From Paraburkholderia guartelaensis (lineage in GTDB: Bacteria > Pseudomonadota > Gammaproteobacteria > Burkholderiales > Burkholderiaceae), in the NCBI RefSeq assembly GCF_004353905.1, contig NZ_SMOD01000027.1:1-64000 (forward strand): a DNA stretch of 64,000 nt. The letters run 5' to 3'. Shown piece after piece: positions 25,979 to 35,458 of this stretch (position 1 is its first letter; every line of letters starts with the position of its first letter). Under the pieces are notes generated by a model, which saw only the letters and a list, made by a program, of their open reading frames with translations, had not been told where the DNA came from and searched no databases. A program made the translations under genes and the position numbers.

Positions 25979-26340
25979 TTATAATGAAACAGCCGGATGG
26001 ACCGGCACCGTGAACTCAAAGATCGCGCCACAGGGTACGTTTGCGCGCGCCCACAATCGTCCGCCGTGTGCTTCGATGATCGAACGGCAGATCGACAGCC
26101 CCATCCCCATCCCCATCCCGCTAGCCTTAGTCGTATAAAACGGCTCGAAGAGGCGCTTGAAGTTCTCGGGAGCGATACCCGGCCCGGAATCGCGCACCGT
26201 CACCAGGACGGCACTCGGCTCGCTCATGGCGGTGCTGATCGTCAATTCCCGCGGCAAGCGTTCCTCGGCCGGTGACCGTTGAGGATCGCAAGAATTGCAG
26301 AAAGTCTTTTGGGGAGCAGGTTTCAGCTTTGCACTGAAAA
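25979..26340 (-). pseudogene. Internal-deletion remnant of giant histidine kinase
   Basis: Minus strand 26250-25979 encodes the last about 90 residues of a HATPase domain (VTVRDSGPGIAP, GMGMGLSICRSII), closely like the C-terminus of the 458-5968 protein. Immediately beyond, 26255-26340 matches that gene's upstream noncoding DNA (6093-6190). About 5.37 kb of the ancestral gene is missing between the two parts. In the intact locus both breakpoints lie at TCCCGC (720-725 and 6088-6093), which points to deletion between short repeats. No start codon or phosphoacceptor His remains. Confidence 0.85.
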
Positions 26341-26381
26341 GCGGCCATAGCTGGGAAGCCGTGCCCAGCGGCGGCTTAGGG

Positions 26382-28058
26382 TCGAGGCCGTGTGGAAACC
26401 CGATGGAATTGCAATGCGAAGCATAACCGCTGACCCGAGCGGCGCGTTTGGCTACCTTTTAGGTCATCACGGCGACCCCGAGAGGGCAAGCCTCTCCGAT
26501 GCGTTCTGGCGAATTGAAGAGATGTGTTTCTGGACCTATGGGGTGCTCAGGCGCCCATCCGCCGCATTGCCTTCATCGTCTTGCTGAAGCCCAGGATTTT
26601 CAGCACTCGAGTGAGATTGTAGGCGAGTACGTTCAAACTCATCTCGGTACCTACGTTAGGCAATCTGCGCATCAGGAAGTGCGTGTAGCCCATCCAATGC
26701 TTAAACGTGCCAAAGACATGTTCGACGGTTCGCCTGCGCACTGTCATCGCATCAGGCGTCTTGTCCAGCCGACGTTGAACTGCGTCCAGCACCGACTCAT
26801 GCTCCCATCGACTTATCCGTCGTTGTTCGCCGGGCGTGCACTGTGACTTTATCTTGCATTGCGAACAGGCACTACTCCAGTATCGATGTAGCTGCATCCC
26901 GTGTTCCTCACTGGTGTAACGGTAGATTGCCCGCTCTCCAGCTGGACATTGGTATTCGTCGTCCCGCGCAATGTAGATGAAGTCTGCCTTGTCGAACCGG
27001 CCGTGGTGTTTCGCTCCCGATGTTGTCGGTTTCGGCAGAATGACTGCAATTCCCGCATCGTCGCACTGCTTGATTTGAGGCCCACTGTAGTAGCCACGAT
27101 CGGCTACTGCCTGCAATCTGGTTTTGCCCATCGCATCGCGCGCGGCTCGTGCCATCGGGCTAAGCTGCGCCCGGTCACTACCAGAATTTGTGACCTCATG
27201 AGCAACAATGAGGTGATGTTTGGCGTCAACGGCCACTTGCACGTTGTAGCCGACCATCCCCGAGCCTTTTCCGCTCGTCGCCATGGAGCGCGCGTCGGGA
27301 TCAGTCATCGAGAGTTGGCCATCAGGCTGCGTCTTGAGTTGCTGCTTGATCTGATTAAGGTTTCGCATCTGCTCGCGTAAGCGCGCGATCTTGTCCTGCA
27401 ATCGGGTCGTCTTCGCTTCCAGCTCGGCGGGTTGCGTACGATCGGCAGTCTCCAGCGCGTTCAGATACCGCTGGATGCTCTCCTCGATCTGCTTCTGGCG
27501 CTTTTCGACCTTACCCTCTGTGAAGTTACGATCACGAGTGTTGACTGCCTTGAACTTGCTGCCGTCGATGGCAACAAACGCTTGCGAGAACAGCTTCAGT
27601 TCGCGGCATAAAACGACGAAGCGGCGACATACGTTGCGAATGCCTGTACCGTTGTCACGACGGAAGTCGGCTATGGTCTTGAAATCCGGCGCCAAACGGC
27701 CCGTGAGCCACATCAATTCAACATTGCGTTGACATTCACGTTCCAGGCGCCGGCTCGACTGGACCCGGTTCAGGTAGCCGTAGATATAGATCTTCAGCAG
27801 CACGCCCGGATGATAGGACGGTCGACCTGTAGTCGACGGCATCGCTCCATCGAAGCCCAGTGATGCAAGGTCAAGCTCTTCAACGAACGCCTCAATGATT
27901 CTGACCGGATTGTCCTCGGCAACGAAATCATCCAGGCACTCTGGAAGCAGCGTCACCTGCTTGCGATCTTCACCTTCTATGAATCGCTTCATCCGGTCAC
28001 CCGTGCTGAATGAGTTAATCCAGTTTAGGCGATCAGCGTGTTTTCACACACCCTAGGT
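26382..28058. mobile_element. IS1182-family element A
   Basis: The left end is GAGGCCGTGTGGAAAC (26384-26399) and the right end GTTTTCACACACCCTAG (about 28040-28056). These are imperfect inverted repeats like those of the neighbouring element. It contains one full transposase gene on the minus strand. The right-hand repeat is degraded, and no target duplication was found. It lies in tandem with the element at 28090-29726, about 30 bases apart. Confidence 0.75.
26547..27992 (-). CDS. IS1182-family transposase (element A)
   Basis: 481 residues, uninterrupted. N-terminus MKRFIEGEDRKQVTLLPECL; DUF772 region with GRPSYHPGVLLKIYIYGYLN; catalytic Asp in AIDGSKFKAVNTRD and in VADRGYYSGPQIKQC; C-terminal Glu helix near RRTVEHVFGTFKHWMG. 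Cysteine pairs CPAGERAIY and CSQCKIKSQC resemble a zinc-binding insert. It is about two thirds identical by eye to its neighbour at 28215-29660, so it is a different member of the same family. About 147 noncoding bases separate its stop from the left terminal repeat. Confidence 0.93.
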   Translation of the reverse strand: MKRFIEGEDRKQVTLLPECLDDFVAEDNPVRIIEAFVEELDLASLGFDGAMPSTTGRPSYHPGVLLKIYIYGYLNRVQSSRRLERECQRNVELMWLTGRLAPDFKTIADFRRDNGTGIRNVCRRFVVLCRELKLFSQAFVAIDGSKFKAVNTRDRNFTEGKVEKRQKQIEESIQRYLNALETADRTQPAELEAKTTRLQDKIARLREQMRNLNQIKQQLKTQPDGQLSMTDPDARSMATSGKGSGMVGYNVQVAVDAKHHLIVAHEVTNSGSDRAQLSPMARAARDAMGKTRLQAVADRGYYSGPQIKQCDDAGIAVILPKPTTSGAKHHGRFDKADFIYIARDDEYQCPAGERAIYRYTSEEHGMQLHRYWSSACSQCKIKSQCTPGEQRRISRWEHESVLDAVQRRLDKTPDAMTVRRRTVEHVFGTFKHWMGYTHFLMRRLPNVGTEMSLNVLAYNLTRVLKILGFSKTMKAMRRMGA

Positions 28059-28089
28059 CGGCTACAGCCAACCGTGTCGGGCCGTAGTC

Positions 28090-29726
28090 GGCCGAGGCCG
28101 TGTGGAAACTGTTTTCTTTGCGCCGGAGTCGAGCTCGCCAGTCCGACCAATCAAGCTTGAGAACTCCGGCCCGACTTAACGTAGGTTTCCGAGCGTAAAA
28201 AGCCCCTCCGGGCCTTACGTTCCGACCATCTTCATCGCATTTATTGCCCTGCCAGCCCCAAGTATCTCTATGACGCGCTTCAGGTTGTAGGCCAACACTT
28301 GAAGACTCATTTCGGTACTCACCCGTCCAAGCGTCCTGGTCAGGAAGTGGGTGGCCCCCATCCAGTGCTTTAGCGTGCCGAAGACGTGCTCAACAGTGCT
28401 TCTGCGGATGGTCATTGCGTCAGGCTTGCGGTCTAGTCGACGCTGCATGGCATCAAGTATATGTTCGTGCTCCCATCGTCGAATTCGGCGGTAGTCGCTG
28501 GGCGAACATCGTTCCTTGAGCGAGCAACGCGGGCAGGCGCTCGGCCAGTACACCTGCAGCGTCATTCCGTGTTCCACGGTCGTGAATCGACGGATTGCGC
28601 GCTCGCCGGCGGGGCATCGATATTCGTCTTTCCCTGGAACGTAAACAAAGTCGCGCTTGGTAAAGAGTCCTTTCTTCCTTGACGCTGAAGTGAGGGGTTT
28701 CGGGACATACGGCGTGATCCCGGTCAGCTCGCATGTGCGGATATCCGGACCGCTGAAGTAGCCCCGGTCAGCCAGTACCTTCAGCTTGGGCTTGCCCATC
28801 GCGTTCTTCGCCGACGCAGCGATCCTGCCGAGTTGTCCGTGGTCACCGCCGACATTCGTCACGTCGTGTTCGACGATCAGGTGATGCTTTGTATCTACGG
28901 CGACCTGAACGTTGTAGCCAACCGTTCCGGTTCTTTTGCCGCCACTGGTCATGGAACGGGAATCCGGGTCGGTAAGCGACAACTGTCTGTCCGGTTCATT
29001 CTTCAGTTGCCTCTTGATCCGCTTGAGCTCACGCATCTGCTCGCGCAAGATTGCGATCTTCTCGTACAGCCGCTCGGTCCTAACATCGAAACCCGTCGGA
29101 CTGGTCCGGTCTGCGGTTTCAATCATGTCGAGATATCGCTGAACACTTTCCTCAATCTGCTGCTGACGCTTGTCGATCTTGCCTTCCGTGTAGTTCCTGT
29201 CACGGCTGTTTACAGCCTTGAACTTGCTGCCGTCAATTGCCACCATGTCGCTGCACAACAGCTTCAATCCGCGACACAGTTCGACGAAGCGACGGCATAC
29301 ATTGCGAATGGCCGGGCCGTTGTCGCGGCGAAAGTCGGCGATCGTCTTGAAGTCCGGCGTCAGACGTCCCGTCAACCACATCAACTCGACGTTACGCTGG
29401 CATTCGCGCTCGAGACGCCTGCTGGATGGCACCCTGTTCAGATATCCATAGACGTAGATCTTGAGCATCACGCCCGGATGGTAGGACGGGCGACCCGTGG
29501 CTGCAGGCGTGGTACCGTTGAAACCAAGTTCCGCAAGATCTAATTCATCGACGAAGGCATCGATGACCCGGACCGGATTGTCCTGCCCGATGTAGTCATC
29601 GACGCATTCGGGAAGCAATGCGACCTGCTTGCGGTCATCGCCTTCAACGAATCGCTTCATGAATCACCCGGTAACCATGCGTTGATTCAGTTTAGGCGAT
29701 CCATGCGTTTTCACAAGGCCTCGGCC
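28090..29726. mobile_element. IS1182-family element B
   Basis: The terminal repeats are GGCCGAGGCCGTGTGGAAAC (28090-28109) and GTTTTCACAAGGCCTCGGCC (29707-29726), 17-18 of 20 matching as an inverted repeat. It contains one intact transposase gene. A close inverted copy forms the left edge of the window (1-298). No convincing target-site duplication is visible. Confidence 0.85.
28215..29660 (-). CDS. IS1182-family transposase (element B)
   Basis: 481 residues, full length. Same layout as element A's enzyme: GRPSYHPGVMLKIYVYGYLN, AIDGSKFKAVNSRD, LADRGYFSGPDIRTC, CPAGERAIRRF, CSLKERCSP and the C-terminal VEHVFGTLKHWMGATHFL. The start ATG follows GGGTGATTC, a weak ribosome site. The C-terminal 56 residues are almost identical to the frame at 3-173 in the opposite orientation, which shows recent copying within this replicon. 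Confidence 0.93.
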   Translation of the reverse strand: MKRFVEGDDRKQVALLPECVDDYIGQDNPVRVIDAFVDELDLAELGFNGTTPAATGRPSYHPGVMLKIYVYGYLNRVPSSRRLERECQRNVELMWLTGRLTPDFKTIADFRRDNGPAIRNVCRRFVELCRGLKLLCSDMVAIDGSKFKAVNSRDRNYTEGKIDKRQQQIEESVQRYLDMIETADRTSPTGFDVRTERLYEKIAILREQMRELKRIKRQLKNEPDRQLSLTDPDSRSMTSGGKRTGTVGYNVQVAVDTKHHLIVEHDVTNVGGDHGQLGRIAASAKNAMGKPKLKVLADRGYFSGPDIRTCELTGITPYVPKPLTSASRKKGLFTKRDFVYVPGKDEYRCPAGERAIRRFTTVEHGMTLQVYWPSACPRCSLKERCSPSDYRRIRRWEHEHILDAMQRRLDRKPDAMTIRRSTVEHVFGTLKHWMGATHFLTRTLGRVSTEMSLQVLAYNLKRVIEILGAGRAINAMKMVGT

Positions 29727-30037
29727 AGCAAGCGACACTCAGAGGTACGATCGTTAAGACATCGACGTGTCAGCGTTACATCGAAAAGCAGTCGTCAGTG
29801 CCTTCCCGATCGACCGCAACGGCGCGGTCCTTACCCACCCCACATCCGCGGTCAATCACGCACGCTGGCCGCTGTGGGTTGCGTGCGCTCTCGTCAGGCG
29901 CAGCGCTCAAGATACGTCTCCCACGGAGCGTTCAGGGCTTGTGAACCCTTCAGACTGAGTCAGTCACGCACCAGCGCTCAACCACAGAACGCCGGATTGA
30001 CCTTGCCCCTGTTTCGCGAATCCCATAGCCGGGGCCA
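29727..30037. other. Gene-free stretch between IS1182 and IS3 remnants
   Basis: Only short unrelated open frames occur here. I see no recognisable motif, promoter or repeat. It is probably target DNA left between successive insertions. Confidence 0.4.
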
Positions 30038-30375
30038 TCAGGCCGCTTGCCCTTGCTGAGCGGCGGTCCAATTCTTCTCGAACGTCATAGGGCCGACGTA
30101 GTTCAATGTCGAATGCAGTCGGCGGGCATTGTAGAGGCCCAGCCAGTCGATGACTTCATCCATCACAGCACGCCGCGTCGCGAAGTGCCGACCGTACGGT
30201 TGTGCGACCTCCCGCGAACCCCACAGACTTTCGGTCGGCGCATTATCCCAACAATCGCCACGCCGGCTCATCGACGAACGCATGCCGTACGCCTTGGGCG
30301 TGTCCTAGAAGAGCACGCTGCAATACTGACCGCCACGGTCGCTATGCACAATCACGCCGACTTCCCCCGTTACGC
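30038..30375 (-). pseudogene. IS3-family transposase (orfB) C-terminal fragment with nonsense codon
   Basis: The minus strand reads VIVHSDRGGQYCSVLF, a TAG at 30307-30305, then DTPKAYGMRSSMSRRGDCWDNAPTES and YNARRLHSTLNYVGPMTFEKN. This is the rve/DDE C-terminus of IS3-group OrfB. The upstream half of orfB and all of orfA are missing. The element is dead. Confidence 0.82.
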
Positions 30376-30549
30376 TTTCCTGTCTGCTTCTGTACTGCTG
30401 CATAGTTACTACCAAGGCATCATTTACGGCACGCGAGAGGCAAGCCAGAATGGAACTTCACATTAGTCAGCAACCTTCGAAGTGGCGTGGTTTTGTCGCG
30501 ATAAGGCGAGCTGCCATGCTGGCATCGCAAAGGTAATCCGCTTTGATCG

Positions 30550-31246
30550 ATGAAACAGAACCCGAATCCGGTCGTCGCAAAGGTACTCAAACGCCTGCAC
30601 TACCCGCTCGACGTCATCTTGCTGTGTGCGCGGTGGTAAGTGGCGTATCCGCTGAGCCTGCGTCGTCTTGAACAGATGATGGCCGAGCGGGGGATTGCGG
30701 TTGATCATTCGACCGTACACCGCTGGGCCATGAAGCTGTTGCCAGTACTGGAGAAAGCGTTTCGCCGTCGCAAGCGCCCGGCCGGCAAGAGTTGGCGCAT
30801 GGATGAAACGTACATCGAAGTCAAAGGGCAGTGGAAATATTTATGCCGCGCGGTCGACAAGGCAGGCAACACGGTCGATTTCCTGCTGCTGGCCAATCGT
30901 GACAAGGCCGCAGCGCGGCGGCATTTCGAGAAATCGATCGATCAGAACGGCGGACCGGACACCGTGACGATTGATAAAAGCGGCGCCCATCCCGCCGCGC
31001 TCGAAGCAATCAATGCCGATCGTGAAGCGCCCATCAAGATTCGCCAGTGAAAATATCTCAACAACGTGGTCGAGCAGGATCATCGAGCGACGCACGCGGC
31101 CCATGCTGGGGTTCAAGACTTTCCGCTGTGCGCGGAGCTTGCTGGCCGGCATCGAATTGATGCATATGATCACCAAAGGGCAAATGCAGTGTGCTCGCGG
31201 AACCCATCCGTCCGCCGCAGAGCAATTTTACACCCTCGTGACATAA
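30550..31246 (+). pseudogene. IS6-family transposase, multiply inactivated
   Basis: The reading frame starts MKQNPNPVVAKVLKRLHYPL and continues to DVILLCARW. A TAA then replaces the usual Tyr codon (W-stop-V), and the frame continues VAYPLSLRRLEQMMAERGI, WRMDETYIEVKGQWKYLCRA (first Asp of DDE) and TVTIDKSGAHPAALEAIN. A TGA follows IRQ at 31048-31050. A small deletion near EQDHRA then shifts the frame into RRTRPMLGFKTFRCARSLL and the normal C-terminus FYTLV. Three lesions mean no active enzyme. The typical IS6 terminal repeats were not found. Confidence 0.88.
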
Positions 31247-31473
31247 GCAGTACTTCACATATTGTTTCCACTCGCCCCCCCTTCATCGTTACTGCGACGA
31301 AACCGTTCACAGATGCAGGGGCATCGATATCGATTTTAGGAGACTCATTGCGACAATTTAACGCGTTGGCCGGTGAATCTCCGCTCCTGGTCACTCAACA
31401 ATGTCGTGGCCCGGAGGGCGACGAAATCGCCTTCGTGTCGATCAAGAGAACTCACGAGAAGGTTTATTGGCTG

Positions 31474-32430
31474 ATGGATACGCTACAAAGCATGCGGATG
31501 TTCGTCCGCGTCGTACAAGCCGGCAGTTTCACCGCCGCGGCCGAGTCTCTCGATTCAACCATCGGCGTCACGTCGCGAGCGGTTTCGGAGCTGGAAGCGC
31601 ATCTGCGCACTCGGTTGCTCAACCGGTCGACCCGCCGGCTCGCACTCACACCTGCGGGCGAACGCTATCTGAAGCGCTGCTCGCAGATTCTCGCGGACGT
31701 CTGCATCGCGGAAGAAGAAGCCAGTTGCGCACACGAGCGTCCCACGGGGGTGCTGCGCATGCACAGCTTTGCGTGCATCGGCCAACAGTACGTCCTGCCC
31801 GCGATCTCGCGGTACCGTGCCTTACACCCGGAAGTGACGGTCGACCTCACTCTGTCACAACGCCTGCCCGATCTATTCGAAGGCAGCAGCGATGTGTCGG
31901 TCATTACCGCGTTGTCATTGCCAGACTCCGATCTCGTCTCGCTTCAGCTCGGAACTACATGCAGCATTCTGTGTGCTTCACCTGCATACGTGCGTGTGCA
32001 TGGCACACCGGACGTGCCCGCCGATCTCACGCGCCACGACTGCCTGATCCTCAAGACGCCGAGGGATCCCGTGCACGAGTGGAGGCTCGAGGGGCCCGAA
32101 GGCAGTCTCGATTTGCACGTTGACGGTCCGGTCCAGGTGAACATCGCACAGTCGCTGGTAGCTGCGATTCGTGAAGGCATGGGCATTGGTACGCTGCCAG
32201 TGTATTCGGCAATTGAAGGTCTGCGTAACGGCACGCTCATACGCGTTCTGCCGCAGCACATTCTGCAGAGGACCAGTGTGTACGCTCTGTATCCATCGCG
32301 CCGGTTTGTCGACGCGAAGACGAAGACATGGGTGGAATTTCTGCGTGGGCACCTCCCGCAGTTGATCTGTCACGATATGGAGCTGCTCGAAGAGCTGAAG
32401 CCCGAACTTATCCAGGAGCCCAAACTCTAG
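31474..32430 (+). CDS. LysR-family transcriptional regulator
   Basis: 318 residues. The N-terminal winged helix (residues about 1-60) is MRMFVRVVQAGSFTAAAESL, then SRAVSELEAHLRTRLLNRST, and the linker helix is RRLALTPAGERYL. The C-terminal periplasmic-binding-like effector domain runs from about 90 to 295. It is of the AaeR/DsdC-like subgroup seen next to exporters and reductases. The start at 31474 fits the family N-terminus, while the much longer upstream frame overlaps the IS6 fragment. It stands alone among IS remnants, without an obvious divergent target gene, so its regulon cannot be proposed from context. Confidence 0.88.
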   Translation: MDTLQSMRMFVRVVQAGSFTAAAESLDSTIGVTSRAVSELEAHLRTRLLNRSTRRLALTPAGERYLKRCSQILADVCIAEEEASCAHERPTGVLRMHSFACIGQQYVLPAISRYRALHPEVTVDLTLSQRLPDLFEGSSDVSVITALSLPDSDLVSLQLGTTCSILCASPAYVRVHGTPDVPADLTRHDCLILKTPRDPVHEWRLEGPEGSLDLHVDGPVQVNIAQSLVAAIREGMGIGTLPVYSAIEGLRNGTLIRVLPQHILQRTSVYALYPSRRFVDAKTKTWVEFLRGHLPQLICHDMELLEELKPELIQEPKL

Positions 32431-32601
32431 ATTCCTGGGATGGCGGTGTGGATCGCCGCCCGTACGGCAGCCGGCATGCGAAGCCGGCATTTTCGTTGGT
32501 GCGCGTTTGTGCTGGCCGGCTATTCCGCAGCGCTGATCGACATAAGTGCTCGTGGTAAAACTACTTGGATTTCGGTACCCCGGTTTTTTCCTGGTGTCGA
32601 G

Positions 32602-32703
32602 ATGTTGATGAAATGCCGTGTAGTGCTTGTAAAGGCTGAGGAGATCACGTTGCGGGAGATGGCGATCAATTATCGATTCAAGAACACGCGCAGGCGGGCA
32701 GCC
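32602..32703 (+). pseudogene. IS630-family transposase N-terminal fragment (plus strand)
   Basis: MLMKCRVVLVKAEEITLREM, followed by AINYRFKNTRRRAA, corresponds to WIKCVVVLKAVEELTLQQM, followed by SINHRHRDMRTRAA, on the opposite strand at about 32910-32810. Its upstream noncoding sequence (GGTAAAACTACTTGGATTTC) also resembles that of the minus copy. It stops abruptly at about 32703 and runs head-on into that copy. Confidence 0.6.
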
Positions 32704-32962
32704 AGTCCTTTGATGCTCGCTCGCGCCATGCGTGCAACCAGTTGTACACGCTCTGCCCACTCACGCCCAATTGCGACGCAATGGCACGGGCCTTGAGGCC
32801 AAGTCCGAGCATCAACAGGCCCGCCGCGCGTGTGCGCATATCCCGATGACGGTGATTGATCGACATCTGCTGCAATGTCAGCTCCTCGACGGCCTTCAAC
32901 ACTACGACACACTTTATCCACGACCCCGGCACCGACCAGGACGCCAGGTCAACCAAAGTCAA
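32704..32962 (-). pseudogene. IS630-family transposase N-terminal fragment (minus strand)
   Basis: The minus frame encodes the N-terminal helix-turn-helix of an IS630-type transposase: RAAGLLMLGLGLKARAIASQ, LGVSGQSVYNWLHAWRERAS. The DDE domain is absent. It faces the plus-strand fragment at 32602-32703, so two element starts meet head-to-head with both bodies deleted. Confidence 0.65.
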
Positions 32963-33114
32963 ACCGTTTTACCAGGAACACTTGTGTGGACAAGCAGGTT
33001 TTGCACATTGGTTCACCGGTCAAGGCAGCACGCTTATGTCCGGCCCGTTGATGCAGGCCGGTCGGCCCGCTGGCCCATATGGAAGCGCGGTTCTCGAAAT
33101 TCTCCGGACTAGTA

Positions 33115-34992
33115 TCAAATTCGGTCGACAGGCCCCGCGTTCGCCGGGTGATCCCCCAAGGATGGGACGACGAAAGAGAAAGTGGCCCCAAAGCGCTCGT
33201 TCGGGGTGGCCCACAGGCGGCCGCCATGGTTCTCGATGATGCGGCGACTCACCGATAGACCGATGCCCATGCCGTCCCTCGTGGTCGTATAGAACGCATC
33301 GAAGAGCCTGCACGCGTATTGCGGGTCGAAGCCCACTCCGGAATCGGTCACGGCGAGCCGCACACAATCGCCATCTTCCCGTTCGATGGTGATGAGCATT
33401 TGCCGTGGACGGTCGTCTACCTCGTTCATCGCCTGCACGGCGTTAAGAAGCAGGTTGACCACGACCTGCTGGAGCTGGACCCTATCGCCTGCGACCGGCG
33501 GCAGGTCATCCGCAGCTTTCAACTGCAGTACAATCCGTTTTTCGCGGATCTCGTCGCGCAGCAACTCAGTGACCTCACGTGCGGCTTCACTCAGGTCAAC
33601 CGCATCAGTCTTCACGGCGTGGTTATTGAACCGCGCGCGCAGGCGTTTCATCACTTCCGAAGCGCGGCGCCCGTCGCGGATAGTGCGGCGCACGGCCTCG
33701 AGGGCGCCCTCGACTTTCGGCGGCTCCGCACTCAGCAAGCGCAAACTGGTGCCGGCGTTGATCGTCATGCCAGTGAGCGGCTGGCTGATCTCGTGCGCAA
33801 TCGAGGCCGTCAGCTCACCCATGCTGTTGACTCGACATACATGGATTAATTCAGCGCGCAGGCACGCAAGCGCGTCTTCGGACCTGCGTCGCTCGGTCAC
33901 ATCCTGCACCGCGCCGACGTAGTCCAGTTGGCCCAGCACGTCCCGCGTGGCGTGAGCCTGAATGTGCACGTACTTGACCGAGCCGTTGGGCAGCAGCAGG
34001 CGGTGGTCGAATTCCACGTCCTTGCCGTCTTGCGCCCGCTCAATCATCTCATGCAGAAGATGAAGGTCGTCAGGGTGGACTCCCGCAGCGATGGTGTCCA
34101 TCGTTATCTGCGCACCGGGCTCGATCCCGAACATACGGTAGAGCTGCTCCGACCAGGTAATGGAGCCGGTCGTCGGACGCCAGGAAAAGCTTCCGCGCAA
34201 GCTCAGTTGCTCCACTTTGGCCATCAGCGCCGCGCTTTTCCCTAAGTGCGCTTCCGTCTGCACGCGGTCATCGATATCCCTTTGCAAGAAATACCACAAA
34301 GCGATTCGCCCCTCCTTGTCGCGCAACGGAACGCCTTGCACGCGAAACCATCGGCAGACGCCGTCGGCACGGCGGTGACGGGACTCACCGTCATAAGGCT
34401 TGCCATTGCTCATCGACTCGCGAAATCGCGCTATAACCGCTTCTCTGTCGTCAGGATGGGTCAGGCCGTTGGTCTGCCATTGCTTCAGTTCGCTGAGGGT
34501 CACGCCGAAGTAGTCGAAAAAGCAGCGGTTGGCGTGCAGCACTTCGCCGGCTGGCGAAAAAATCAGAACCTGGGTAGGAAAGCCATCGACTACGAGCTGC
34601 AAACGTTGCTCGTTCGCTCGCGCCGTATCTTCGGCCTGCTTGCGCTCCTCGATATCCGTATTGATTCCGCACCACGTCACGACTTTGCCCGCCCCATCAG
34701 TCACCGGGTTGACGCGACAGAGAAACCACCGATACACGCCATCGACGCGTCGCATCCGCGCTTGCGCTTCACCCGGCGCGTTGGAGGCGACAGCAACCCG
34801 CCAGGTTTCGAGCAGCGCGGCCCGGTCGTCGGGATGGAACGCCGTCTGCCATCCGTCGTCCGATGCTTCCTCGACAGACAGCCCCGTGTATTCGCACCAG
34901 CGTCTATTCACAAATTCGATGCGACCGTCAGGGAATGCGGTCCATACCAAGCCCGGGAGCGCGTCCACCCTGCGACTAAGCTCATTATCCAT
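33115..34992 (-). CDS. Triple-PAS sensor histidine kinase
   Basis: 625 residues, cytosolic (no membrane segment). It has three PAS/PAC units at about 5-120, 130-250 and 265-375, each ending in a DIEERKQAE / DIDDRVQTE / DVTERRRSE type PAC motif. HisKA has SIAHEISQPL (His400), followed by HATPase_c with VNLLLNAVQAMNE, TDSGVGF and GMGIGLSVSRRIIENHGG. The HisKA type is the same as in the giant kinase at 458-5968. No receiver domain or response regulator gene lies beside it, so it is an orphan. The start at 34992 is the first ATG of the PAS1 region. The 466 bases upstream are gene-free. Confidence 0.92.
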   Translation of the reverse strand: MDNELSRRVDALPGLVWTAFPDGRIEFVNRRWCEYTGLSVEEASDDGWQTAFHPDDRAALLETWRVAVASNAPGEAQARMRRVDGVYRWFLCRVNPVTDGAGKVVTWCGINTDIEERKQAEDTARANEQRLQLVVDGFPTQVLIFSPAGEVLHANRCFFDYFGVTLSELKQWQTNGLTHPDDREAVIARFRESMSNGKPYDGESRHRRADGVCRWFRVQGVPLRDKEGRIALWYFLQRDIDDRVQTEAHLGKSAALMAKVEQLSLRGSFSWRPTTGSITWSEQLYRMFGIEPGAQITMDTIAAGVHPDDLHLLHEMIERAQDGKDVEFDHRLLLPNGSVKYVHIQAHATRDVLGQLDYVGAVQDVTERRRSEDALACLRAELIHVCRVNSMGELTASIAHEISQPLTGMTINAGTSLRLLSAEPPKVEGALEAVRRTIRDGRRASEVMKRLRARFNNHAVKTDAVDLSEAAREVTELLRDEIREKRIVLQLKAADDLPPVAGDRVQLQQVVVNLLLNAVQAMNEVDDRPRQMLITIEREDGDCVRLAVTDSGVGFDPQYACRLFDAFYTTTRDGMGIGLSVSRRIIENHGGRLWATPNERFGATFSFVVPSLGDHPANAGPVDRI

Positions 34993-35458
34993 CGTTATCG
35001 TTTCCTACCGATGCTCCATCACACAACAACCAACGCTTGCGGACAGACATTTAAGAACTCTGGACAACCTATGCAAAACAATAATGACCATGCATTGCGA
35101 TCTGCAGTGCTATGTCAGGTTAACGTATCGATACTATGGTTAGCAGAAAAGGACGACAACTATACTTTAGGTGTATGCGCAGATGCATAGACGGACGAAA
35201 GTGAATTGGCCCAACGCTACGCATGAGCGCTTATGAGTGTGACTGAGTAGACCGGAAAGACGAAGATATTGTTATCGACATCGCACCATGGTGCGCAGCG
35301 CTTGCAGGATAATCCACGGTGTTGTTCGCCCACGCACCAATAGCCTCGTCCTCGTGCGATCAAGCGTCACCTCTGAGCAGTGAGAATCTCCAGCTGCACA
35401 CGAAAGTGTCGTGCTTGATCGAGTGCGAAACCGCGATCTTGTCAAACTCCCTTGAGCC
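34993..35458. other. Intergenic region upstream of triple-PAS kinase
   Basis: No gene is supported. It contains an ATAC...GTAT inverted repeat (near 35160-35177) in an AT-richer patch, which may belong to the kinase promoter. Otherwise there is nothing recognisable. Confidence 0.35.

Noticed and set aside
28086..29731. Target-site duplication around IS1182 element B
   Set aside because: Flanks TAGTC and AGCAA do not match.
31978..32760. Minus-strand 260-codon frame over the LysR gene
   Set aside because: Antisense to a clear LysR gene and to IS630 fragments.
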